From: Microbacterium paraoxydans
Lineage (GTDB): Bacteria > Actinomycetota > Actinomycetes > Actinomycetales > Microbacteriaceae
Length of the DNA stretch: 64,000 nt
Reading direction: 5' to 3'
Assembly: GCF_019056515.1 (NCBI RefSeq)
Contig: NZ_CP064873.1
Span: 2,914,001 to 2,978,000 of the forward strand
The notes under the pieces were generated by a model, which was given only the letters and a program-made list of their open reading frames with translations, was not told where the DNA came from and did not search any database. Shown one piece after another: positions 1 through 8,923 of this stretch. Each line of letters begins with the position of its first letter. Position 1 is the stretch's first letter. A program made the translations under genes and the position numbers.

Positions 1-830
<830 letters not shown>

Positions 831-1078
831 AAAGAAATGCATACGAACCGGGGAAAAACCGGAACGCAGCGAGTTTGATGCTGACCAAAGAGACGAATTC
901 ATTGCTGACTTCATCCGTTGCCAACCCCACAAAGGAGGTTGGTCTTTGATCCAAAGGAATTCTCACCCAGCCGAAGCTAGACGAGGATAATTTGGCATTT
1001 GACAAGTGCACGCTGTTGAGTTCTCAAGGATCGGATGCTCCCACGACCCAGCCGTCACAGCCAGGCCCGCAGGGCAAC
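831..1078 (-). other. 16S rRNA precursor leader
   Basis: About 250 nt lie between the inferred transcription start and mature rrs. On the minus strand, complement of 1007-1027 contains TTGAGAACTCAACAGCGTGC, an element commonly seen in actinobacterial rrn leaders and spacers and probably part of antitermination or precursor processing. A CCAACC/GGTTGG hairpin lies at 921-942. No coding capacity is credible here. Confidence 0.6.
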
Positions 1079-1084
1079 TTCTCT

Positions 1085-1112
1085 ATCTTACCGATCTCGT
1101 TTCCGTTGTCAA
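1085..1112 (-). promoter_or_regulatory. rrn promoter (-35 TTGACA, -10 TAAGAT)
   Basis: On the minus strand TTGACA (complement of 1107-1112) is separated by exactly 16 bp from TAAGAT (complement of 1085-1090). This is the best housekeeping-sigma promoter in the window. It predicts a start near 1078 and the 250-nt leader that follows. Confidence 0.75.
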
Positions 1113-1304
1113 GTCCGAGTTTCTTCGGCCTGACCGTGGGAGCGGATCAGCATCCTTCATCCTGTTCACTCTGTGAGTGTGTGGGATTCGGGAGGTGTTC
1201 GATGCTTGACGGGAGCCGGTCCGAGGACCTCCGCTCAACCGTTTGGGGCGAACAGGTAATAACTTACGTGGGTTCCGGACATCGGGCAAATCACCGCTGA
1301 TTCC

Positions 1305-1319
1305 CGGGCGTGTCGCCCG
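1305..1319 (-). terminator. short GC hairpin after the MHS transporter gene
   Basis: CGGGCG-TGT-CGCCCG forms a perfect 6-bp stem just past the stop codon of the gene at 1325-2677. There is no T-run, so terminator function is only probable. The interval 1113-1304 holds no other gene I can support. Confidence 0.35.
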
Positions 1320-1324
1320 CCCCC

Positions 1325-2677
1325 TCAGTCCACGGCCCTTCCCGCCGGCGCGAACCGGGAGGAGTCGGAGTGGTCCTCGGGCTGCAGATCCCCGACGCGC
1401 TTCGGCGTCGCGACGACGGCCAGCAGCGACACCAGGCAGGCGCCGATGACGAACAGCACCACGAACCAGAGGCCTCCCCCGGCGGCCGCGACGAGCGCCG
1501 TGGCGATGAGCGGGGTGGGTCCGGCGACCAGGGCGCCGTTCAGCTCCCTGGCCGTCGCGACGCCGGTGAAGCGGTACCGCGTCGGGAAGAGGTTCGTGAG
1601 GAACGTCCCGGTGGAGGCCGCGGTCGCCCCCACCGCGATGACGCCGAGCGCCGTCATCCCGAGAGCCGCCCACACCGGGTCGCCCGACTGCAGCGAGAGG
1701 AAGACCGGGTAGGTGAGGACGATCCCGGCGACAGAGCCGAAGATCACAACGCGCTTGGCGCCGAAGCGATCCACCGCGATCCCGCCCAGGACGGGTGCGA
1801 AGGCGGTGAGGAGCGAGGCGACGAGCACGGCGACCAGTGCCTGGACCCGGGGCATCCCGACCGTCAGTGTGAGGTAGCTGAGGGCGAAGGCGCTCAGCAC
1901 GTAGTTCGTCACGTTGTGGCCGCACACGCTGAAGAAGCCGACGACGAGCTCGCGGGGGCTGCGGCGGAACAGCTCCGCCAGAGGCACCTTCGTCGCGGCC
2001 TGCTCGGCGTTCGTCACCGCGGCCCGGTACTCGGGCGTCTCCTCGAGGCGACGACGGATCCACAGCGCGAGGACGAAGAGCACGGCGGAGACCAGGAACG
2101 GGATGCGCCAGGCCCCGCCCAGCAACACGTCGCCGGGCAGCATCGAGGCGAAGGTGAAGGCCAGCGTCGCGAGGAAGGCGCCCCCGGGAGCGCCCGAGGT
2201 GACCAGTCCGATGACCCGGCCGCGGCGGCGCTCGGGGGCGTACTCGGCGACGAGGGTGAGCGCGCCCGCGAGTTCCGCACCGGCACCGAAGCCCTGGACG
2301 AAGCGGAACAGGATCAGCAGGATCGGCGCCGCCACCCCGATCGCCTCGGCGGTCGGGAGGAGCCCGATCCCCACGGTCGCGATGCCCATGAGCACGATGG
2401 TCAGGATCATCGCCGGCTTCCGGCCGACCCGATCCCCGAGGTGGGAGATGATGAGGCCGCCGAGCGGCCGCACCACGAAGCCGACGGCGAAGGTCGCGAA
2501 GGCCAGCATCGAGGCGGATGCCGGGATGACGTCCGGGAAGAAGAGCGGGCCGATCACCAGGCCGGCGGCGGCGCCGTAGAGCGCGTAGTCATACCACTCG
2601 ATGAGGGTGCCGAAGTAGGCGGCGGCGATCGCCCGCCTCGCCTGCGGGGTCATGGTGCGCTGCTGTTCGTGGGCCAT
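1325..2677 (-). CDS. MHS-family (ProP/ShiA-like) MFS transporter
   Basis: A 450-residue, 12-helix major facilitator of the metabolite:H+ symporter type. Seen directly: an N-terminal GTLIEWYDYALYG segment typical of MHS proteins, the loop-2 motif GDRVGRKP, the helix-4/5 region RFVQGFGAGAELAGA, and alternating hydrophobic helices to the end. The start at 2677 is preferred over an ATG 6 codons upstream because GAAAGGAC sits 6-7 nt before it. It is the last gene of a minus-strand run after a 2-hydroxyacid dehydrogenase (42-nt gap) and a FadR-type regulator. A monocarboxylate such as lactate, or another hydroxy acid, is therefore the likely substrate; this is inferred from context only. Confidence 0.85.
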   Translation of the reverse strand: MAHEQQRTMTPQARRAIAAAYFGTLIEWYDYALYGAAAGLVIGPLFFPDVIPASASMLAFATFAVGFVVRPLGGLIISHLGDRVGRKPAMILTIVLMGIATVGIGLLPTAEAIGVAAPILLILFRFVQGFGAGAELAGALTLVAEYAPERRRGRVIGLVTSGAPGGAFLATLAFTFASMLPGDVLLGGAWRIPFLVSAVLFVLALWIRRRLEETPEYRAAVTNAEQAATKVPLAELFRRSPRELVVGFFSVCGHNVTNYVLSAFALSYLTLTVGMPRVQALVAVLVASLLTAFAPVLGGIAVDRFGAKRVVIFGSVAGIVLTYPVFLSLQSGDPVWAALGMTALGVIAVGATAASTGTFLTNLFPTRYRFTGVATARELNGALVAGPTPLIATALVAAAGGGLWFVVLFVIGACLVSLLAVVATPKRVGDLQPEDHSDSSRFAPAGRAVD

Positions 2678-2719
2678 GGGGTGTCCTTTCGTCATTGAAA
2701 AGTGCTGGCGTGGTCGTGG

Positions 2720-3934
2720 CTATCCGGTCGGCGCGAGGACGGCGGTCCCCCGGCCGCGCAGCTCGGCGGTCGTGCGCACGCCGAGAAGCTGCATCGTCGA
2801 CAGGGTCTCGTGCGCCACCAGGTCGAGCGCCCTCTCGACCCCCACCCGGCCGCCCGCCATCAGGCCGTACATGTAGCCCCGGCCGAGGAAGACGAAGTCG
2901 GCTCCGCACGCGATCGCGGCCACCACGTCGAGGCCGCTGCGGATGCCGGAGTCGAGCAGGATCGGCACGTCGTCGCCGACGGCGGCGCGCACGGCGCCCA
3001 CGATCTCGATGGGCGCGATCGCGCGGTCGAGCTGACGACCGCCGTGGTTGGAGACCCAGATGGCATCCGCGCCGGCGTCGATGAAGCGTTCGGCGTCGAC
3101 GGCGGAGAGCACGCCCTTGACGACGATCGGCCCGCTCCAGTGTGTCCGTAGCCAGCGCACGTCGTCCAAGGACAGCGCGGGATCGAACATGCTGCCCACC
3201 ACGTCGGTGACGCGTCCGGAACGCGGGCCGAAGTTCGCCATGGCCGGCGCGTCGTGGGCCAGCAGATCGATGGTCCAGGAGGGACGCAGTGCCGACTGCA
3301 CGGCGGTGCGCAGCGTCAGACGCGGCGGCATCGAAAGTCGGTTGCGGTCGTCGCGATAGCGCTGCCCCGGGACCCGGGTGTCGACCGTCAGCACGAGCGT
3401 GTCGAACCCTGCCGCGGCGGCCCGCTCGACGAGCGCGAGGGACGCATCGCGATCGCGCCGCAGGTAGAGCTGGAACCAGCGCCGCGCGGCGGGTGCGGCG
3501 GCGGCGACGTGCTCGATGCTCCGCGTTCCCATCGTGGAGAGCACGAACGGCACGTCGCGGTTGGCGGCCGCACGGACCCCGTCGGTCTCGCCGGCCGCAC
3601 GCATGAGGGCGGTGAGGCCGATCGGGGCGATGCCGATGGGCATCGCGTGCTCGCGTCCCAGCAGCCGGGTGGTGAGCGTCGCCCCCGCGGCACTCTCGGT
3701 GACCGTGGGCACGAACCTCCGGCGGGCGAAGGCCGCCTCGTTGTCTCGAGCGGCCTGCTCGGTCACCGCGGCACCCTCGACGTAGTCGAAGACGAATCCG
3801 GGCACCCGTCGCTTCGCGAGCCGTCGCAGATCGTCGAGACAGCGCGCCTCGGCGACGCGCTTCGCCTCGGTGGGAAGGGCGGGCGGAGCGAAGCTCAACA
3901 GCTCGGTGAAGGTGCGGATGCGACGTCGCAACAA
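2720..3934 (-). CDS. FMN-dependent alpha-hydroxyacid (L-lactate-type) dehydrogenase
   Basis: A 404-residue (beta/alpha)8 flavoprotein that would oxidise an L-2-hydroxyacid such as L-lactate to the 2-keto acid. The signature SNHGGRQLD (about residue 295) carries the catalytic His and the substrate-binding Arg. The family fingerprints GIAPIGLTALM, RRWFQLY and FVFLGRGYMYGLMAGG are present in order. Upstream ATGs exist (3997, 4021) but lie at or beyond the predicted transcription start. TTG at 3934, preceded by AGAGGA, gives the normal family length and is preferred, though not certain. Neighbours are a FadR-type regulator upstream and an MHS transporter downstream, as in lactate utilisation loci. 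Confidence 0.85.
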   Translation of the reverse strand: MLRRRIRTFTELLSFAPPALPTEAKRVAEARCLDDLRRLAKRRVPGFVFDYVEGAAVTEQAARDNEAAFARRRFVPTVTESAAGATLTTRLLGREHAMPIGIAPIGLTALMRAAGETDGVRAAANRDVPFVLSTMGTRSIEHVAAAAPAARRWFQLYLRRDRDASLALVERAAAAGFDTLVLTVDTRVPGQRYRDDRNRLSMPPRLTLRTAVQSALRPSWTIDLLAHDAPAMANFGPRSGRVTDVVGSMFDPALSLDDVRWLRTHWSGPIVVKGVLSAVDAERFIDAGADAIWVSNHGGRQLDRAIAPIEIVGAVRAAVGDDVPILLDSGIRSGLDVVAAIACGADFVFLGRGYMYGLMAGGRVGVERALDLVAHETLSTMQLLGVRTTAELRGRGTAVLAPTG

Positions 3935-3992
3935 CCTGGATCCTCTCGGCAACTCCCATCGAGGCCGAAGAGCCGACCGCGGTGTCGGCACC

Positions 3993-4043
3993 ACCATAGC
4001 CGTCGAATATCTTGGGCACAATAAGCATATTCCGGAGATATAT
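3993..4043 (-). promoter_or_regulatory. candidate promoter and operator of the hydroxyacid dehydrogenase operon
   Basis: On the minus strand TTGTGC (complement of 4016-4021) and TATGGT (complement of 3993-3998) are 17 bp apart. Immediately upstream, 4027-4043 is an AT-rich near-palindrome around TCCGGA flanked by ATAT on both sides. It could be a binding site for the adjacent FadR-type regulator. Spacing is seen; function is inferred. Confidence 0.45.
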
Positions 4044-4084
4044 CTGAAGTGCTCATGACGCCGCGAGGACGAGGCGCGGGTGGT

Positions 4085-4813
4085 TCAGGCCTCGAGGAAA
4101 GCTTGGAGGACGAACTCCCGCAGCTCGACGAGGTGCCGGCGCATGGCCTCCTCGGCCGCCCGCGGATCGCCGGTGCGGATCGCCTCGAGCACCTGCTGGT
4201 GACCGTTGTTCTCGACGTCCGAGTGGATGCGCGCATCGATCGCCGGGATCAGATGATGACTCCGCGTCGTCTCGTCGAACAGGCCGCTCATGAGCGTCTT
4301 CGCCCGAGCGTTGCGCGCCGCACCGAGGATGCACTCGTGGAACGCCCGGGCCGCATCGGTCAGCTCCGCCGTGCCGGAGCCGCTGCGCTGCGCGTCCAGG
4401 ATCGAGCTGAGCTCCTCGATGAAGGCCTCGCTGCCGTAGCGCGTCGCACTCGCGGCCATCGGCGGTTCGATGATCAACCGCAGGTCGAGCACCTCGCGCA
4501 CCTCGTTGATACCCAGCGGGCGGACGACGTATCCCCGTCGGGGAAGGGCGACGACGAGCCCCTCGACGACGAGGATCTGCAGAGCCTCCCGCACCGGCGT
4601 CTTCGACACCCCGAACCGCGCGGCCAGTTCGGGTTCGATGACGACCTCACCCGGGGCGAGCCGGGTGCGGACGATGTCGTCCCGGAGCGCCACGTACACC
4701 TTCTGCGTACGCGACAGCACCCGATTCCCCTCGCCGAGGGCCGCGGCACGGCGCTGGCTGTCGACGGCATGCGTGTGCATGGTCGAGCCGGATTCGCTGG
4801 GCGTCGCGTCCAT
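4085..4813 (-). CDS. GntR/FadR-family transcriptional regulator
   Basis: A 242-residue repressor-type protein. Residues about 37-100 form the GntR winged helix (IVRTRLAPGEVVIEPELAA, then FGVSKTPVREAL), followed by an all-helical FCD ligand domain with acidic and His residues (FHECILGAARN, HQQVLEAI, RHLVE) that bind metal and a carboxylate effector in this family. The box TAGGCT (complement of 4820-4825) stands 6 nt before the ATG, so the mRNA is probably leaderless. It likely controls the dehydrogenase-transporter pair that follows on the same strand, with lactate or a related acid as effector. Confidence 0.85.
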   Translation of the reverse strand: MDATPSESGSTMHTHAVDSQRRAAALGEGNRVLSRTQKVYVALRDDIVRTRLAPGEVVIEPELAARFGVSKTPVREALQILVVEGLVVALPRRGYVVRPLGINEVREVLDLRLIIEPPMAASATRYGSEAFIEELSSILDAQRSGSGTAELTDAARAFHECILGAARNARAKTLMSGLFDETTRSHHLIPAIDARIHSDVENNGHQQVLEAIRTGDPRAAEEAMRRHLVELREFVLQAFLEA

Positions 4814-4892
4814 GCCCTCAGCCTAGGGGCACCGAATCGGACCCCTGCCGCCGAGCGGTCCCGTCGCGGCGATCGGATCAGCCCCGTGCGCC

Positions 4893-4938
4893 AACGAAAG
4901 AACCTCGCCCGCGAGATGCGGGGCGAGGTTCTTTCGTT
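4893..4938 (-). terminator. terminator after tRNA-Ala
   Basis: A perfect 18-bp inverted repeat (4893-4910 and 4921-4938) with a 10-nt loop starts 10 nt past the tRNA 3' end. The outer stem is AT-rich (AACGAAAGAA), which may replace the missing T-run. Confidence 0.8.
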
Positions 4939-4947
4939 CTGTTCCTG

Positions 4948-5020
4948 TGGACCTAAGGGGATTCGAACCCCTGACCTCCTCGATGCGAACGAGGCGCGCT
5001 ACCAACTGCGCCATAGGCCC
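4948..5020 (-). tRNA. tRNA-Ala (anticodon CGC)
   Basis: A 73-nt cloverleaf folds fully: acceptor GGGCCTA/TAGGTCC with one G-U pair, D stem GCGC/GCGC, anticodon stem CCTCG/CGAGG with loop TTCGCAT, and T stem AGGGG/CCCCT around TTCGAAT. The discriminator is A and CCA is not encoded. Anticodon CGC reads GCG alanine codons, frequent in this genome. Confidence 0.97.
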
Positions 5021-5062
5021 GTGAACGACATCTACGTTATCACGCTCGGGATCCCGGACATG

Positions 5063-5108
5063 ACGAAGGCCCCGCATCTCCGTGTTTCCAGGGAGTCGGG
5101 GCCTTCGT
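5063..5108 (-). terminator. terminator after tRNA-Ser
   Basis: A perfect 12-bp stem, ACGAAGGCCCCG (5063-5074) pairing with 5097-5108, begins 2 nt past the tRNA-Ser CCA end on the minus strand. Like the neighbouring tRNA-Ala terminator it lacks a T-run. Confidence 0.75.
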
Positions 5109-5110
5109 GG

Positions 5111-5201
5111 TGGCGGTGACGGTGGGATTTGAACCCACGGTAGGGGGTTACCCTACACAACTTTTCGAGAGTTGCACCTTCGGCCGCTCGGACACGTCAC
5201 C
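5111..5201 (-). tRNA. tRNA-Ser (anticodon CGA)
   Basis: A class II tRNA with a long variable arm. The acceptor GGTGACG pairs with CGTCACC, the anticodon stem CAACT/AGTTG encloses CTCGAAA (anticodon CGA), and the T arm is GTGGG-TTCAAAT-CCCAC. The discriminator is G, and CCA is encoded, unlike in the adjacent tRNA-Ala. It reads TCG serine codons. Confidence 0.97.
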
Positions 5202-5246
5202 GCGGATCAGTTTACGACACCGGGGCCGAGCGCGCGAATCGGCGGG

Positions 5247-6293
5247 TCACCAGGCGGTGGCGACCTCGGCGTGGGCGCGGAGGATGCCCTCCGTGGAGCC
5301 GGCGGGGGCGCGCCCGATGCCGCACTCCGTGGCGACGCCGAACTCCGGCGCGAACCGGACGGCGGCAGCGATCCGGCGACGCGCACCGTCCGCGCCGTCC
5401 TCCCGGTGCACGAGGCCGAGGTAGAGCTCCTCGACCGGGGTGAGCGCGGCAAGCGGGGCGAAGTAGGCCTCGTCATCGTGGCCGATCGGCACGGGAAGGT
5501 GCAGCCACGTGAGCGGACGGTGGGCCGCGGCGATGACGGCGTTGGCGTAGCGGACGAGGGAGCCGGCGTCGGTCGGCTCGAAGAAGTGCTTCTCCCCCGC
5601 GTCGCCGTAGCAGAGGTGCACGCCCACCTCGACGTCGTCCGGGACGGCGTCGACGAGGGCGGCCAGACGCGATACGAGTCCGTCGAACGGGTCGCCGGGC
5701 CACCACCCCTCCATGACGGCGCCGTAGCCGGAGGCGCCCTCGAGGATCCCCATCTCGCTCGCGACGTCCCACTGCACCGCGAGGTCCTCGTGGGGGATCG
5801 CGGCGAGGATCCCGTCGAGCTCGCGGAGCATCGCGGCGGTGTACACGGGCTCGATCGCGGCCCGGTCGTCGCCGTGGAAGAACGAGGAGATGACGGCGAG
5901 CGGGGTGGGCAGCGACACCTGGAACCGGGTGCCCGCCGCGACCACTCCCTCCTCCCGCAGCCGGGTGAAGAGCCCGTACGACTCGATCGCCGCGGAGGCG
6001 TACCCCAGCGGAGGCAGCGCGATGGTCGCCGGGTCCACGCCCTCGGCGATTCGGAGGCCCCGGGCGTCGATTCCGGCGGGGAACGGGATGGGCTCGTCGC
6101 CGATCCGCTCGATGCCGTCCGCCTGGCCGATGACGTCGGGCTGGAACATGATCCAGTGGAACCGTTTGCCCACCTCGCCGTCCGGGATGCGACGCAACCG
6201 GTCGCCGAGCAGCTCCGCAGCGGTGCGCATCGTCGTCTCGGCGTCGTCGAAGTTCACACTGCCCACGAGAAGGGCACCCTGGGGCTGCGTCAT
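5247..6293 (-). CDS. UROD/MetE-like TIM-barrel protein, function unknown
   Basis: A 348-residue soluble protein that looks like the cobalamin-independent methionine synthase/uroporphyrinogen decarboxylase fold. It opens with a glycine-rich strand LLVGSVNFDDAE and has DGEVGKR, LAVQWDVASEMG, GVHLCYGDAGEKH and a late ECGIG, the places where such enzymes carry metal- and substrate-binding residues (His, Cys, Asp/Glu). It is far shorter than MetE (about 750 residues), so it is not a full methionine synthase. The start at 6293 is supported by TATCCT (complement of 6300-6305) 6 nt upstream, implying a leaderless transcript. The enzymatic reaction is unknown; the fold assignment is by eye. Confidence 0.65.
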   Translation of the reverse strand: MTQPQGALLVGSVNFDDAETTMRTAAELLGDRLRRIPDGEVGKRFHWIMFQPDVIGQADGIERIGDEPIPFPAGIDARGLRIAEGVDPATIALPPLGYASAAIESYGLFTRLREEGVVAAGTRFQVSLPTPLAVISSFFHGDDRAAIEPVYTAAMLRELDGILAAIPHEDLAVQWDVASEMGILEGASGYGAVMEGWWPGDPFDGLVSRLAALVDAVPDDVEVGVHLCYGDAGEKHFFEPTDAGSLVRYANAVIAAAHRPLTWLHLPVPIGHDDEAYFAPLAALTPVEELYLGLVHREDGADGARRRIAAAVRFAPEFGVATECGIGRAPAGSTEGILRAHAEVATAW

Positions 6294-6310
6294 GGCCTCA
6301 GGATATCCCT

Positions 6311-6394
6311 CGCCGACCCACCCCTTTCCGGCCGAGCCACCCCTCTGCGTGCGGCCGGAAGGGGGTGGGACACACGCAAGGGGGTGGGTCGCCG
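6311..6394. repeat. intergenic repeat family A, copy 1
   Basis: An 84-nt palindromic element opening with CGCCGACCCACCCC and closing with GGGGTGGGTCGCCG. Internal CCGGCC/GGCCGG segments also pair. The same design recurs at 22207-22288 and 24337-24418. This copy lies between divergent genes, upstream of both starts. Confidence 0.75.
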
Positions 6395-6469
6395 AGGGGA
6401 GGTCGGGATTAGGATCGCCTAAGAACCCGCCGCCTCCGGGGGCAGAACGACGGGAAGGATGCAAGCAGC

Positions 6470-7252
6470 ATGGGATTCATCACGTCTGCGGCGCTCGCCG
6501 AGACCGGATACGTGGTCCTCGACGACGAGACCACCCCGGTGGACCCGTCCGAGTGGCAGGACCTCGAGTACGTCGGCTGGCGCTCCTCCGGCATCACCCG
6601 CTTCGCACCCCTGACGAGCTACGCGGGCGAGATCGACTGCAACGGCTTCTGGAACCACACGCCGCCGCGCACCGACAAGGACGGCGTCTGGATTCCCTCA
6701 CAGGTCGCGATCGCCCCGACCCTGCAGCGCCGTGCCCTGGCCCCTGGCGCCGGCGTCGGCCGCTGCCGGGTCATCGAGCTCCAGCCGAACGACTACGCCG
6801 ACGCGATCTACAACCTGCACCAGGACGACAACAACCGCCTCAACGAGCCGGGCACGGGCTGGGTGGTCCGCGGGTACTACAACCTCACCGACGACACCGA
6901 CTCGATGCTCATCCTCCGCTCCGACCGGTTCGACCCGGCCACCGAGGTCCGGCTGCCGCTGCGCGCCGGCTCCCGGATCATCGTCGACACGCAGCGCTTC
7001 TGGCATGCCGTGTGGCATCGCGGGACAGGGCCCCGGTATGCGCTCATCACCTCCTGGACCAGCGGCCCTGAGCTCGACGCATACATCGCCGCGCACCACG
7101 GCGACCCGCATCCGCCGACGGTCGACCTCGACCCGCGTGTGGTGGACGAGGCCCAGGTCGAGATGCACCGTCGGATCGAGGAGCGCCGTCGCGCGTTCGA
7201 GGCGCAGGGCATCGTGATGGAGCCGCCCGCCGACATGAACCTCGTCGGCTGA
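6470..7252 (+). CDS. 2-oxoglutarate/Fe(II) oxygenase-like protein, function unknown
   Basis: A 260-residue soluble protein without a family name I can give with confidence. The C-terminal half looks like a double-stranded beta-helix. HQD in YNLHQDDNNR (about residue 122) fits the HxD metal motif. FWHAVWH near residue 180 gives a distal His, and GPRYALITSW a possible 2-oxoglutarate Arg about ten residues later. If correct, it is a non-haem iron hydroxylase. GGAAGGA precedes the ATG by about 9 nt. It runs convergently into cydC with only 3 nt between stop codons. A cupin with other chemistry is the main alternative. Confidence 0.55.
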   Translation: MGFITSAALAETGYVVLDDETTPVDPSEWQDLEYVGWRSSGITRFAPLTSYAGEIDCNGFWNHTPPRTDKDGVWIPSQVAIAPTLQRRALAPGAGVGRCRVIELQPNDYADAIYNLHQDDNNRLNEPGTGWVVRGYYNLTDDTDSMLILRSDRFDPATEVRLPLRAGSRIIVDTQRFWHAVWHRGTGPRYALITSWTSGPELDAYIAAHHGDPHPPTVDLDPRVVDEAQVEMHRRIEERRRAFEAQGIVMEPPADMNLVG

Positions 7253-7255
7253 GGC

Positions 7256-8923
7256 TCAGACCGTCCGGCCGCCCTCGATCCGCACGACCCGGTCGACCGT
7301 CCCCGCGGGCGGCGCCACGTGCGAGATGAGCAGCACCGACTGCTCCCCCGTCGCCTGCAGCAGGTCGCGCAGGAGAGCGTCCGAGGCCTCGGGGTCGACG
7401 CCCGCCGTCGGCTCGTCCAGCACGAGCACCGGGAAGCCACGGAGCAGCGCGCGAGCCAGAGCGATCCGCTGCGCCTGGCCGCCGGACACCAGCGCACCGC
7501 GGTCGCCCACCCGCGCATCGAGCCCTCCGCGCTCGCGCACCCACGCCGCGAGTCCCACACGGTCGAGCACGGCGAGGAGTTCTTCGTCGGTGGCCGTGTC
7601 CCTGGCGAAGAGGAGGTTCTGCCGCACGTCCTCGTCGAAGAGCTGCGGCTGCTGCTCGCACAGACCGACGACGCGGCGCAGCGAGGGCCCGGACAGCGCC
7701 GCCGCGTCGAGATCGCCGATCCGGTATTCGCCGTCCACGCGGAGGAAGCCCACGAGCGCAGCCGCCAGCGAGCTCTTGCCCGCCCCGCTCGCCCCGGAGA
7801 CGAGCACCCGCTCACCCGGCGCGAGGTCGAGGTCCACCCCGGTCAGCGCCGCCGCCCCTCCGGGCCAGTGCGCCGTGGCTCCCCGCAGCGTGAGCGCGGG
7901 GACGCCGTCGACCGCGACGTCCTCCCCCGCGTCGGTCCGCAGCTCCGGCGGCATCTGTTCGGGCAGCACGTCCACGATGCGCTCCGCGCTCGCGCGGACG
8001 CTCCGCCACGAGGCCGCCGCGATCGGCACGGCGCCGAACACCTCGAACACGACCATCGGCACGAGCACCGCGACCGCGAGCCACGGGGCGTCGATGGCTC
8101 CCGTGGCGAGGCCCGGGGCTGCCACCGCCAGCGCCCACACCGAGGCGGCGCCGGCCATCAGCGAGACCACTCCGGCCGCGACGGCCTGCGCCAGCGACGC
8201 CCGACCGACGACCCGACGCAGGGCGGCATCCGCGACACGGATCCGCTCTCGGGCCTGCGCCTCCGCGCCGAACGCGAGCAGCACGTCGAGGCTGCCGAAG
8301 TAGTCGACGAGGGCGGCGGACACCTCGGCCCGACGCGCCGACACCGCGGCCTCCGCACGGGAGCCGAAGATCCAGCCGAGCCCGACGGCGGCGAGCGCGG
8401 CGACGAGGAGGCAGACGGCGAGCGTGAGCGCGGCCGGCGGCGAGACGAAGGCGAGGAAGCCGACGGCGCCGAGGGCGACCACGCCCGAGACGGCGAGCGG
8501 CTGCACGACCCGGAGCGGGAGGTTCTGCAGGTTCTCCACGTCGTCGACGAGAGCCGCGAGCACCTGGCCCCGGTCCGTCGCGCCGAGCCCCGCCGGCGAG
8601 AGCGGGATGAGGCGGCGCACCATGTCGGACCGGGTCGTGGCGAGCTGTCGGAGGGCGGCGTCGTGACCGCTGAGCCGCTCGAGGTACCGCGTGACGGCTC
8701 GGGTCACGGCGAAGAACCGCACCCCGACGACCGCGATGGACAGCGGCACGAGGGAGTCGACGATCGACGCGCTCACGATCAGCCAGCCGCTCACCGCGAG
8801 GAGGCTCACGGCGGCGGCCGCCGACAGCACGCCCCAGATCAGCCCGGGGAGGAAGCGGCGGAACGGCGGCTGCGCGAGCCGGAGCACCTCCCGGACCCGG
8901 TCGCTGCGGGTCGTCTCGTTCAT
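7256..8923 (-). CDS. cydC: CydC, thiol reductant ABC exporter subunit
   Basis: A 555-residue half-transporter with six membrane helices followed by an ATPase domain. CydDC exports cysteine or glutathione-type thiols and haem-related compounds and is needed to assemble cytochrome bd. Seen: Walker A SGASGAGKSS (about residue 377), signature LVSGGQAQRIALARALL, Walker B VLVLDEPTAG, and H-loop ISHV. The start ATG overlaps the cydD stop as ATGA, so translation is coupled. Upstream start codons in this frame would run into cydD and are not needed. It is the last gene of the cyd locus. Confidence 0.93.
   Translation of the reverse strand: MNETTRSDRVREVLRLAQPPFRRFLPGLIWGVLSAAAAVSLLAVSGWLIVSASIVDSLVPLSIAVVGVRFFAVTRAVTRYLERLSGHDAALRQLATTRSDMVRRLIPLSPAGLGATDRGQVLAALVDDVENLQNLPLRVVQPLAVSGVVALGAVGFLAFVSPPAALTLAVCLLVAALAAVGLGWIFGSRAEAAVSARRAEVSAALVDYFGSLDVLLAFGAEAQARERIRVADAALRRVVGRASLAQAVAAGVVSLMAGAASVWALAVAAPGLATGAIDAPWLAVAVLVPMVVFEVFGAVPIAAASWRSVRASAERIVDVLPEQMPPELRTDAGEDVAVDGVPALTLRGATAHWPGGAAALTGVDLDLAPGERVLVSGASGAGKSSLAAALVGFLRVDGEYRIGDLDAAALSGPSLRRVVGLCEQQPQLFDEDVRQNLLFARDTATDEELLAVLDRVGLAAWVRERGGLDARVGDRGALVSGGQAQRIALARALLRGFPVLVLDEPTAGVDPEASDALLRDLLQATGEQSVLLISHVAPPAGTVDRVVRIEGGRTV

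Noticed and set aside
992..1300. A 102-codon frame in the rrn upstream region
   Set aside because: It overlaps the rrn promoter and leader and has no ribosome site or recognisable domain.
3935..4021. Start of the 2-hydroxyacid dehydrogenase at ATG 4021 or 3997
   Set aside because: These codons lie at or beyond the predicted promoter, and the added residues (Arg/Pro-rich) have no counterpart in the family. TTG 3934 with AGAGGA fits better.
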